A stretch of 38,985 bases of DNA from Agromyces sp. NDB4Y10 (GTDB lineage Bacteria > Actinomycetota > Actinomycetes > Actinomycetales > Microbacteriaceae), in contig NZ_LQGY01000015.1 in NCBI RefSeq assembly GCF_001620055.1, positions 1-38,985 of the forward strand, read 5' to 3'. Below the pieces are notes generated by a model that did not search any database, was not told the DNA's origin, and saw nothing but the letters and a program-made list of their open reading frames with translations. Below are positions 9,743-15,333 of the stretch, in pieces; position 1 is the first letter of the stretch; every line of letters starts with the position of its first letter. The position numbers and the translations under genes are program-made.

Positions 9743-9768
9743 GAAGCCCCTCCGCGAGGAGGGGCTTC
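9743..9768. terminator. Hairpin terminator, probably the ancestral tRNA-Ser terminator
   Basis: Perfect 11-bp stem (9743-9753 with 9758-9768), GCGA loop. It closes the USP gene on the plus strand and lies 8 nt beyond the tRNA-Ser 3'-end copy in attL, where the tRNA terminator would have been before integration. Confidence 0.85.
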
Positions 9769-9775
9769 GGTCATG

Positions 9776-9799
9776 TGGCGGTACCGGTGGGTTTTGAAC
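9776..9799. repeat. attL: copy of tRNA-Ser 3' end
   Basis: Sixteen identical bases (TGGCGGTACCGGTGGG), then T for A, then seven identical (TTTGAAC), compared with 13029-13052 inside the tRNA gene. Similarity stops on the T-arm 5' side, as expected for an att core. Confidence 0.8.
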
Positions 9800-9905
9800 G
9801 CGTGTCGACGCCTGACGGCACCGGGCACTTGCCCTGAGTCCCCGGATCTCCGGCAAATCTGGTGCGTACGGGTGCGCTCGAATACGGTCGTGCTCCGCAG
9901 ATTGC

Positions 9906-9924
9906 TGCCATTTCGCTGCCACGA
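9906..9924 (+). repeat. 19-bp direct repeat, left copy (possible integrase arm site)
   Basis: TGCCATTTCGCTGCCACGA recurs with one mismatch at 12943-12961, in the same orientation, near the other end of the element. The repeat itself contains two CTGCCA/TGCCA half-units, as arm-type integrase sites often do. Confidence 0.55.
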
Positions 9925-9949
9925 CCACCCCTAGGTCGTTGGCAAGCGG

Positions 9950-9961
9950 TAGCCTGCGCGC
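9950..9961 (+). promoter_or_regulatory. Leaderless -10 box (TAGCCT) for the 80-aa ORF
   Basis: TAGCCT at 9950-9955 is 6 nt before the ATG at 9962. Confidence 0.6.
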
Positions 9962-10204
9962 ATGGCTGAGATCATCGCGTGGTTCGCAGGTGGGCCGCAT
10001 GACAACGAGTCCCTGCTGATCGAGGATGCCCGCGAATATCGGTTTGAGGATGGCAGTCGCTACACCCGAGTTGGTACCGCGCATAGCGTCGGCGGGCAGC
10101 CGCTGCGGCATCAGTTCCAGTTCGCTGGCTTCCCCGGGGACCCGAGTATCGCCGATCCGCCATCAGGTCCATCTCGCGATGGCCGGACCTTCGGAGACGC
10201 ATAG
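9962..10204 (+). CDS. Hypothetical phage-type small protein, 80 aa
   Basis: The N-terminal half (AWFAGGPHDNESLLIEDAREYRF split over residues 6-28) resembles the many small phage and actinobacterial proteins that begin with an F/V-GGP-x-D motif and have a beta-rich fold; their function is unknown. The C-terminal 25 residues are low-complexity Pro/Ser/Asp and may be read-through into non-coding DNA or a truncation. A canonical leaderless -10 box supports expression. Convergent with vapC, with 16 nt between stops. Confidence 0.55.
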   Translation: MAEIIAWFAGGPHDNESLLIEDAREYRFEDGSRYTRVGTAHSVGGQPLRHQFQFAGFPGDPSIADPPSGPSRDGRTFGDA

Positions 10205-10220
10205 GAGCGACCGACGGCGG

Positions 10221-10628
10221 CTAGGGATAGTTCAGCCGCAGGCGCTCCAATCGCTGTTCGTGAACGGCCACGACATAGGGGCCGGCACGGATCGCCCATC
10301 GAAAAATCCGGTCCTCGTTCGCGATCAACCAGCGAAGCATGTGTGGTCCGGTGATGTTCTGGTTGGCGAGAACGAACACGCGCGCGTCATGCATGTAGAT
10401 CGTTTGCGCCTCGAGCGGATTAGATGCGACGCGCCTGTCCTTGCAGAGGATGACATCACCCGCCGTGGCTGCTTCAGCGATCCACCTAACGTCCGAGAGG
10501 CCCTTACTCACCTCAGGTCCATATCGTTCGTCCATCGTCTCGACGTCCCAGCCGGCCGCCCGGAGCCCGTCCGGAACGATTCTCGAGCCCATGCCGCGGT
10601 CGATGAACACGCGAGGAACCTGCAGCAT
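10221..10628 (-). CDS. VapC45-like PIN-domain toxin
   Basis: 135-aa PIN-like putative ribonuclease toxin. An Asp opens the fold (RVFIDRGMG), followed by GLRAAGWDVETMDERYG, VRWIAEAATAGDVILCKDRRV with a second acidic site, and RVFVLANQNITGPHMLRWL, the layout of the DUF5615/VapC45 PIN-like group. The ATG at 10628 is chosen because it begins 4 nt after the antitoxin stop and the fold begins at once; the longer frame overlaps the antitoxin extensively. It is second in the operon, the usual place for a VapC. No catalytic test is possible from sequence. Likely stabilisation cargo of the integrated element. Confidence 0.75.
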   Translation of the reverse strand: MLQVPRVFIDRGMGSRIVPDGLRAAGWDVETMDERYGPEVSKGLSDVRWIAEAATAGDVILCKDRRVASNPLEAQTIYMHDARVFVLANQNITGPHMLRWLIANEDRIFRWAIRAGPYVVAVHEQRLERLRLNYP

Positions 10629-10632
10629 CCGG

Positions 10633-11316
10633 TTACCGCTGCGGAGGCCCGCCGACCAGCGCCCAGACTTCCTCGGACGCCAGCCCATAGTCCTCAGCGA
10701 TATCTCGGACGCCCTCCCCTGCGTCCACCCGGCCGACAACATCCGCCACGCTCACACCGCGGCGAGCGATCGTGGGCCGCCCCCCGTTGATGTGCGGATC
10801 GACGGTCACCTCCACGCCCTCGTACTGAGGAAGCGCGAACGACGACGTGTACCCAAACTCGTAGTTGATGCCCCGGAGATAGTCCTCTACAACCTCCCGG
10901 AAGACGGCCTGATTGTTCCGCACCACGACGAGTCGCTTGTCGGGGTCGCCCTCACCGGAGCGCCAGAGGATCTCGGCACCGTCGGTCACGAGTTGCTTGC
11001 TCGCAAGCGCGTGTTCGACGCCCATACCGCGCTTGAGCGCCTCGACTGCGGGACGGATTCGTTGCATCGGAAGACCAGCGGCCCGGAACGAGGCCAGCAC
11101 GAAGGCCTCAGCGAGTCCCACGAACGGCACAGTCAGTCCTCGACCGTGGCGGGCGAGGGTGACCAGCGGCGCATTCCAGCTGTGACTCGCGGCGCGATGA
11201 TATCCCTCGACCCAACGGTGCAGAGAGGATGTGCTCGTGCCTACGATCCGCGCCGCTTCGGTTTGCGAGTAGAGCGGGACCAGGTACTCCTCACGCAGTC
11301 CCACCGTCGCCATCAT
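10633..11316 (-). CDS. VapB45-like antitoxin (HTH plus DUF433)
   Basis: 227 aa. Residues ~15-36 (YSQTEAARIVGTSTSSLHRWV) form a MerR/excisionase-like helix-turn-helix. The middle is helical (LAEAFVLASFRAAGLPMQRI). The C-terminus is a DUF433 domain (DPHINGGRPTIARRGVSV, then IAEDYGLASEEVWAL), a hallmark of large VapB45-type antitoxins. It presumably binds its promoter and the PIN toxin encoded 4 nt downstream. The start is fixed by TATTCT (complement of 11323-11328) 6 nt before the ATG; a second ATG follows immediately. G+C is visibly lower than in flanking chromosomal genes, consistent with acquired DNA. Confidence 0.78.
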   Translation of the reverse strand: MMATVGLREEYLVPLYSQTEAARIVGTSTSSLHRWVEGYHRAASHSWNAPLVTLARHGRGLTVPFVGLAEAFVLASFRAAGLPMQRIRPAVEALKRGMGVEHALASKQLVTDGAEILWRSGEGDPDKRLVVVRNNQAVFREVVEDYLRGINYEFGYTSSFALPQYEGVEVTVDPHINGGRPTIARRGVSVADVVGRVDAGEGVRDIAEDYGLASEEVWALVGGPPQR

Positions 11317-11328
11317 GGCTGGAGAATA
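11317..11328 (-). promoter_or_regulatory. Leaderless -10 box (TATTCT) of the vapBC operon
   Basis: TATTCT on the minus strand (complement of 11323-11328), 6 nt before ATG 11316. The antitoxin HTH would be expected to autoregulate here. Confidence 0.65.
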
Positions 11329-11392
11329 GCAGGCTCCGCCGTCTTGGCCGCGTGGCCTCCGATGTAGTCCTCCCTGATTGCTCCCCGAACAC

Positions 11393-11408
11393 GGTTCTAC
11401 GCAGAACC
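11393..11408. repeat. Short inverted repeat upstream of vapB
   Basis: GGTTCT-acgc-AGAACC, 6-bp perfect arms, about 65-80 nt upstream of the vapB start, in a 190-nt gap that otherwise holds no gene. Could be an operator or small hairpin; no firm assignment. Confidence 0.35.
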
Positions 11409-11480
11409 GGCCCGGGGGGCGAGGACCACCACCCTAGGAGGTGGGCCCCGATCGCGCGAACCGCGATCTGACGGCCCCAC

Positions 11481-11505
11481 CCAGCCTCGCGCGGAAGGAG
11501 GCTGG
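11481..11505 (-). terminator. Hairpin after the element lipoprotein gene
   Basis: 8-bp perfect stem (CCAGCCTC 11481-11488 with GAGGCTGG 11498-11505), 9-nt loop, 2 nt beyond the lipoprotein stop codon. Confidence 0.6.
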
Positions 11506-11507
11506 AC

Positions 11508-11954
11508 TCACTGGCCCGGTGCGACGAGCCAGGTCGGCAGCCCGGTGCATCCGTCTGGGACCTCGACGTAGCCCGGCGGCGACCCACCACCACCGAGGCG
11601 GATGGTGTCGCCAACCCGATATTCCTTCCCTCCCCACGTGAGGACGCCGTCGTTCCAAGTGGCCTCGTCGGAGGGGAAGACTGGTACCAGCATCGACTCG
11701 TCTGATCCCTCGATCACCAGGCAACCGTTGGCGAGTGCGAGCTTTCCTACCGCGAGCGCGTCCATGCCCCCACCCGACGACGGATAGGTCGCCAGCTCGC
11801 TCGGCGTATCGGATGACGGGGTGGGCGTCGGGTCCGGTTGCGGGCTGTCGGTCATCGAGCAACCGACCAGCGCCGCGACTAAGACGATGGTGAGCGCCCC
11901 GCCGGACACGCCGACCCGCCCGGACCGACTCCGTCGAAGTCGCGATTGCTCCAT
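11508..11954 (-). CDS. Small exported lipoprotein in the prophage remnant
   Basis: 148 aa. A basic N-terminus (SRLRRSRSGRVGV) precedes a hydrophobic helix and the lipobox LVGC, so it should be lipid-modified and anchored outside the membrane. A Pro/Thr/Ser/Asp linker follows, then a ~85-residue beta-rich domain (GCLVIEGSDESMLVPVFPSD, WGGKEYRVGDTIRLGGGG) ending PDGCTGLPTWLVAPGQ with a possible disulphide. No family recognised; surface-exposed prophage lipoproteins often alter infection or signalling, but that is only analogy. Start 11954 is supported by CATAGT 6 nt upstream (weak -10). It sits between vapBC and the HNH gene. Confidence 0.7.
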   Translation of the reverse strand: MEQSRLRRSRSGRVGVSGGALTIVLVAALVGCSMTDSPQPDPTPTPSSDTPSELATYPSSGGGMDALAVGKLALANGCLVIEGSDESMLVPVFPSDEATWNDGVLTWGGKEYRVGDTIRLGGGGSPPGYVEVPDGCTGLPTWLVAPGQ

Positions 11955-12088
11955 AACTCGACTATGTCGGAAGGGCACCGATTCATGCGACCATGCCGCG
12001 GCGCGGATCCAGCGACCCTTGGGGTCGAGGCCGTTCGCGATGCCGCACCTGCCGATGTAGGCCCATCTTGGGGCGCGGTGCGTCCGGC

Positions 12089-12144
12089 CCCCTGCGGGCT
12101 CCGGGAAGGACCAGCTCAACGGTAAGGCCCGGAGCCCGCAGGGG
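12089..12144 (-). terminator. 17-bp perfect inverted repeat after the HNH gene
   Basis: Arms 12089-12105 and 12128-12144 are perfectly complementary around a 22-nt loop, 1 nt beyond the HNH stop codon (12146-12148). Position suggests a terminator, although the loop is long for one. Confidence 0.6.
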
Positions 12145-12145
12145 T

Positions 12146-12442
12146 TCAGAGCCACTTCCTGCTGAGCGTGCCGAGCCCGGCCTGCGGGGCACCGGCGCCA
12201 CGAGCACGATTGCAGCGGGAGTGCGACGCCCGGAAGTTCGCCCAGTCGTCGACCAGGTCCGGACGCTGCGACACCGGATGGTAGTGATCCAGCGCGAACC
12301 CGTCGCCGATCGCGCCGGGCACGTCGTACGCGATCGGCAGCCCGCAGATGCAGCACGGCCGGTCCTCAGCCTCGCACGCCTGCCGGAACTGCACCCGCAG
12401 CTGCTTGTGCCGCCGCGTGGACCGCAGCCCGTTCCCGCTCAC
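12146..12442 (-). CDS. Phage HNH endonuclease
   Basis: 98-aa HNH nuclease of the small phage type that works with terminase in packaging. Zinc-binding Cys pair in CCICG (30-34), the catalytic segment FALDHYHPVSQRPDLVDDW, and the closing NFRASHSRCNRARG with the second Cys/His set are all intact. The basic N-terminus (STRRHKQLRVQFRQ) fits DNA contact. The GTG start overlaps the prohead protease stop by 4 nt (GTGA), so the two were translationally coupled. Ends in KWL, a common end for this family. Probably intact, but expression is doubtful because the upstream gene has lost its 5' end. Confidence 0.85.
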   Translation of the reverse strand: MSGNGLRSTRRHKQLRVQFRQACEAEDRPCCICGLPIAYDVPGAIGDGFALDHYHPVSQRPDLVDDWANFRASHSRCNRARGAGAPQAGLGTLSRKWL

Positions 12443-12867
12443 GACGCCTCCAGCAGCCGCAACCGCAGCCGCAGGTCCGCGGCCGTCGGGTCAGCCGGCC
12501 GGGCCTTGACCGCGGCCACGCCGGTGTCGCGGTTCGCGCCGACCGGGACGAAGGAGAACTCATACACCTCGAGCTCGCGCAGCTCGTTGGCCTTGGTGCC
12601 ATCGGCGAGCTGGACCTCGCCGGCGTCGAGGAAGTCGAACGCGAAGCTGAGCTCGGCGAGCCGCTCGTCCTTGACCAGCCGGTACACCTGCGTGCCCTTC
12701 GGCGAGTCCAGGTCGAACGCGCCGCGCACCCACCAGCCGTGGTCGTCCTCGCCCATGTCGTCAGCCCCGGCGACGTAGTAGTCGGGGTCGTCGAGCCGGT
12801 GCCCGAACAGGCCCGGCAGGGTCCGCCCCGACGCCTTCCACCGCGCGATGGTCCCGGCGAACGACGT
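12439..12867 (-). pseudogene. HK97-type prohead protease, 5'-truncated
   Basis: The frame reads into protease sequence just after an in-frame TAG at 12868-12870: FAGTIARWKASGRTLPGLFGH, then DDHGWWVRGAFDLDSPKG, LAELSFAFDFLDAGE, and the diagnostic VYEFSFVPVGANRDTGV. These are the middle and C-terminal parts of the S78-type capsid maturation protease; the N-terminal strand is missing. An internal ATG at 12756 could give a 105-aa product, which would lack the active-site region. The break coincides with the start of the antiparallel integrase fragment, marking a deletion junction. The gene ends overlapping the HNH start. Confidence 0.8.
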
Positions 12868-12970
12868 CTACAGCGACCTCTTCGAAGACGACCTCGATGC
12901 CGTCGCGAGCGCGCTCGACGATGCACGCAACCGCACGAATGGTGCCATCTCGCTGCCACGAGCGCTCTAG
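12848..12970 (+). pseudogene. Tyrosine integrase, C-terminal 40-codon remnant
   Basis: The plus-strand frame ending at TAG 12968-12970 reads NDVYSDLFEDDLDAVASALD, the end of actinobacterial phage integrases, where the first Tyr is the recombination nucleophile. The catalytic Arg/His boxes that should lie upstream are replaced by antisense protease sequence from about 12861 leftward. The tail NRTNGAISLPRAL runs into the 19-bp repeat. It lies 58 nt from attR and points at it, the expected place for an int gene. Not functional. Confidence 0.8.
12943..12961 (+). repeat. 19-bp direct repeat, right copy (possible integrase arm site)
   Basis: TGCCATCTCGCTGCCACGA, one mismatch from 9906-9924. It overlaps the end of the integrase remnant, about 70-85 nt from attR. 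Confidence 0.55.
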
Positions 12971-12981
12971 CAGGCACGAGA

Positions 12982-13023
12982 AAGGCCCCAACTCCCGCGG
13001 AATTCCGGGGAAGTTGGGGCCTT
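12982..13023. terminator. Prophage-derived hairpin now terminating tRNA-Ser
   Basis: 12-bp perfect outer stem (12982-12993 with 13012-13023) with further internal pairing. It lies between the integrase stop and the tRNA 3' end, 5 nt past the CCA, and so can end both transcripts. Confidence 0.8.
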
Positions 13024-13028
13024 ACGCA

Positions 13029-13052
13029 TGGCGGTACCGGTGGGATTTGAAC
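13029..13052. repeat. attR within tRNA-Ser
   Basis: The tRNA 3'-end segment (acceptor 3' strand plus T-arm 3' half) duplicated at 9776-9799 with one substitution. Confidence 0.8.
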
Positions 13053-13118
13053 CCACGGTGGGCTTTCACCCACACAACTTTTCGAGAGTTGCACCTTAGG
13101 CCGCTCGGACACGGTACC
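13029..13118 (-). tRNA. tRNA-Ser (anticodon CGA)
   Basis: 90-nt class II tRNA on the minus strand. The acceptor stem is GGTACCG with CGGTACC, the discriminator is G, and CCA is encoded (complement of 13029-13031). The anticodon arm is CAACT-CTCGAAA-AGTTG, giving anticodon CGA for UCG. The long variable arm (TGGG...CCCA) is typical of tRNA-Ser, and the T-loop TTCAAAT is intact. The 3' end is the prophage attachment site; integration preserved the gene sequence. Confidence 0.97.
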
Positions 13119-13189
13119 GGGATCGATGATAGCCGGATCGTCCGCGCGGTCCAAAACGAGCCGGCGGGCGAGGGGGCGAGCGGATGCCG

Positions 13190-14395
13190 CTACGCCGCGA
13201 GTTGCGCGGCGACCACCGCCGCGTCCTCGCCGACGCCGAGCAGCAGCGGCGACTTGCGGGTCCGCATCCACGGCACCCCGGCGAAGTACAGTCCGGGCAC
13301 GACGGTGCTCGCACCGTCGTGCTGGATCGGCAGGCCGAGCTCGTCGACGACGCCCGGGATGCCGATCCAGCGGTAGTCGGGCCGGAACCCGCAGGCGACG
13401 ACCACGGCCGAGAACTCCGCCAGGCGGGGGGCCGGCGCCGCGAGCACGCTGCCCGGCGGCATCCGGGGAAGGTCGGGGACGGGCACCGACATCCGCTCGG
13501 CCGTCTGCGCGATCAGGCCGCAGATCACCGCCCAACCCTCGTCGCCGGCGCGGACCGACTCGGCGAGGTCGTCGGCGACGACGAGGCGGCCGTCGTCGAC
13601 GCCCACGATGTGCCCGAGCAGCTCGGCCCCTGCCGCGGCGAGCGTGCGGAGGTTGAGGTCGTGGCCGCCGGCGCGTCCGGTGACGAGCGGGTTCGGCGAG
13701 AGCCGGGCGGCAGAGGTCGGCAGCCGGGCGGCGGTCTGCTCGAAGAAGCCGGCGTCGATCAGCCAGTCGATGCCGTCGCGGTCGCCGACGCGACGCGGCA
13801 TCGCCGGCGCGCGCCCGGCCGACAGCACGACCTCGCGACCGGCGAGGAGGAGTTCCTCGGTGAGCTGCCCCGCGGTCTGCCCGCCGCCGATCACCAGCAC
13901 GCGCCCGTCGGGCACCGACTCGGGCGAGCGGTACGACGTCGAGCCGATCACCGGCACGTGGCGCGCGAGGTCGTCGACCACCGCGGGGCGGCGCTCCCGG
14001 TGGTAGGCGCCCGTGCAGGCGACCACGCGTCGCGCGCGCACGGGGCCGCCCTCGGTCTCGGCGACGAAGCCGCGATCGGTCGGCCGGAGCTCTTCGACGC
14101 CGGCGTGCTCGATGACGGGCGCGCCGAACGAGCCGCGGTACCGGCGCAGGTGGGCGATGATGCCCTCCCGGGTCAGGTAGCCGGCGGGATCGTCGCCGTC
14201 GTAGGCGCCGCCGGGCAGTCGGATCGCGTGGTTGGGCGTGACGAGCGTGAAGCTGTCCCACCGCAGGTACCACGCCGCGCCGGCGCGCTCGCGGTCGACG
14301 ACGACGTGATCGACGCCCGCCGCCATCAGCTCGTGGCTCACCGCCAGGCCCGCCTGTCCGGCGCCGACGACGAGGACGTCCGTGTCCGCCAGCAT
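13190..14395 (-). CDS. Flavin-dependent monooxygenase/oxidoreductase (CzcO-like)
   Basis: 401-aa cytoplasmic flavoprotein. The FAD Rossmann motif GAGQAG is at 11-16 and the NAD(P)H motif GGGQTAG at 170-176, giving the two-dinucleotide-domain plan of flavin-containing monooxygenase or CzcO-type enzymes. VVACTGAYHRERRPAV is the family hinge, and ACGFRPDYRWIGIPG with LYFAGVPW near the end contacts FAD. The substrate is unknown. The start is fixed by TACGCT (complement of 14402-14407) 6 nt before the ATG. A dispersed decamer (13180-13190) touches the stop codon. It is the first chromosomal gene past the prophage and tRNA. Confidence 0.88.
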   Translation of the reverse strand: MLADTDVLVVGAGQAGLAVSHELMAAGVDHVVVDRERAGAAWYLRWDSFTLVTPNHAIRLPGGAYDGDDPAGYLTREGIIAHLRRYRGSFGAPVIEHAGVEELRPTDRGFVAETEGGPVRARRVVACTGAYHRERRPAVVDDLARHVPVIGSTSYRSPESVPDGRVLVIGGGQTAGQLTEELLLAGREVVLSAGRAPAMPRRVGDRDGIDWLIDAGFFEQTAARLPTSAARLSPNPLVTGRAGGHDLNLRTLAAAGAELLGHIVGVDDGRLVVADDLAESVRAGDEGWAVICGLIAQTAERMSVPVPDLPRMPPGSVLAAPAPRLAEFSAVVVACGFRPDYRWIGIPGVVDELGLPIQHDGASTVVPGLYFAGVPWMRTRKSPLLLGVGEDAAVVAAQLAA

Positions 14396-14407
14396 GGCGC
14401 CAGCGTA
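14396..14407 (-). promoter_or_regulatory. Leaderless -10 box (TACGCT) for the flavoprotein gene
   Basis: TACGCT on the minus strand (complement of 14402-14407), 6 nt before the ATG at 14395. Confidence 0.65.
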
Positions 14408-14480
14408 GGCCGGGGGCCGCGGCGCCGGTAGCCCCTCGGAGCGTCCAGCCGGCGCTCAGCGGTCGTTCAGCCCGCGGCAA

Positions 14481-14492
14481 TAGCGTCGCCGC
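14481..14492 (+). promoter_or_regulatory. Leaderless -10 box (TAGCGT) for the SGNH hydrolase gene
   Basis: TAGCGT at 14481-14486, 6 nt before the GTG at 14493; no Shine-Dalgarno. Confidence 0.65.
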
Positions 14493-15323
14493 GTGCCACA
14501 GCAACCCGATCGTCCGCCCGGCGCCGCCGCGGCATCCGCCGTCGTCACCGTCGCCGTGCTCGGCGGTGCCGTGCTCGCCGCGCGCGCCGCGTGGCGGCGG
14601 TTCCGTGCGAGCATCACGCGCAACAGCCTGATCCTCAACGAGACGCTGCCCGTGCATTCGAAGTGGTGGCGCGACCACGCCAAGGTCCGCGGCGAGATCC
14701 TCTACGTGGCGATGGGCGACAGCGCGGCGCAGGGCATCGGGGCGAGCCGGCCGGACCACAGCTACGTCGGCGTGCTCGCGCGGCTCATCCGCGACACCAC
14801 CGGGCGGACGGTGCGCGTGGTGAACCTCAGCGTCTCGGGCGCGACGACGGCGCTCGCCGTGCAGGACCAGCTGCCGAAGCTCGCGAAGTACCGCCCCGAC
14901 GTGATGACCGTGTCGATAGGGGCCAACGACATCGCGAAGTGGGACCCCGAGGCGTTCGAGGCGAACCTGCGGGCGATCCTCGATGCGGTGCCCCCGCACG
15001 CGCTCGTCGCCGACCTGCCGTTTTTCTACTTCCCGCACAACGAGCGCAAGGTCGCCGTGGCGAACGAGATCCTGCGCCGCCTCGTCGACGAGCGCGGCCT
15101 CGCGCTCGTGCGCCTCCACCGCGAGACGCGCCTGCGCGGCTTCCGCCGCATCTTCACCCACTTCGCGAACGACTGGTTCCACCCCAACGACCACGGGTAC
15201 CGGGTGTGGGCCGACGCGTTCCGGCCGGCCGTGCTCGCCACCCTCGCCGAGCGGTTCCCCGCGGGCGACGACGAGACGGATGCCGCGGCCGGGGTCCCCG
15301 CGGATGTCGGGGGCCGCGCCTAG
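14493..15323 (+). CDS. Membrane-anchored SGNH/GDSL hydrolase
   Basis: 276 aa. One N-terminal membrane helix (~14-32, AAASAVVTVAVLGGAVLAA) is followed by RAAWRRFR, so either an anchor or an uncleaved signal. SGNH blocks: GDSAAQG with nucleophile Ser77, Gly in NLSVSGATT, GANDI with Asn145, and DWFHPNDHGY with Asp227/His230. It should be an extracytoplasmic esterase or lipase acting on acylated wall or glycan substrates; specificity is not readable. GTG 14493 follows a leaderless -10 box. radA follows 10 nt after the stop but has its own promoter box inside the end of this gene. Confidence 0.9.
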   Translation: MPQQPDRPPGAAAASAVVTVAVLGGAVLAARAAWRRFRASITRNSLILNETLPVHSKWWRDHAKVRGEILYVAMGDSAAQGIGASRPDHSYVGVLARLIRDTTGRTVRVVNLSVSGATTALAVQDQLPKLAKYRPDVMTVSIGANDIAKWDPEAFEANLRAILDAVPPHALVADLPFFYFPHNERKVAVANEILRRLVDERGLALVRLHRETRLRGFRRIFTHFANDWFHPNDHGYRVWADAFRPAVLATLAERFPAGDDETDAAAGVPADVGGRA

Positions 15324-15333
15324 GCTTTCGAGC
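15321..15333 (+). promoter_or_regulatory. Leaderless -10 box (TAGGCT) for radA
   Basis: TAGGCT at 15321-15326 overlaps the hydrolase stop codon and is 7 nt before the radA ATG at 15334. Confidence 0.65.

Larger units (their letters stand above)
9776..13052. mobile_element. Decayed prophage remnant integrated in tRNA-Ser(CGA)
   Basis: A 3.3-kb element bounded by direct repeats of the tRNA-Ser 3' end: attL 9776-9799 and attR 13029-13052, 24 nt with one mismatch. Between them lie an 80-aa ORF, a VapBC45-like pair, a lipoprotein, a phage HNH nuclease, a truncated prohead protease and the last 40 codons of a tyrosine integrase. The integrase fragment points at attR, as expected for a gene next to its attachment site. 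Much of the segment is visibly less GC-rich than its surroundings and has no copy of the dispersed decamer. No complete integrase remains, so it should be immobile alone. Confidence 0.85.
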
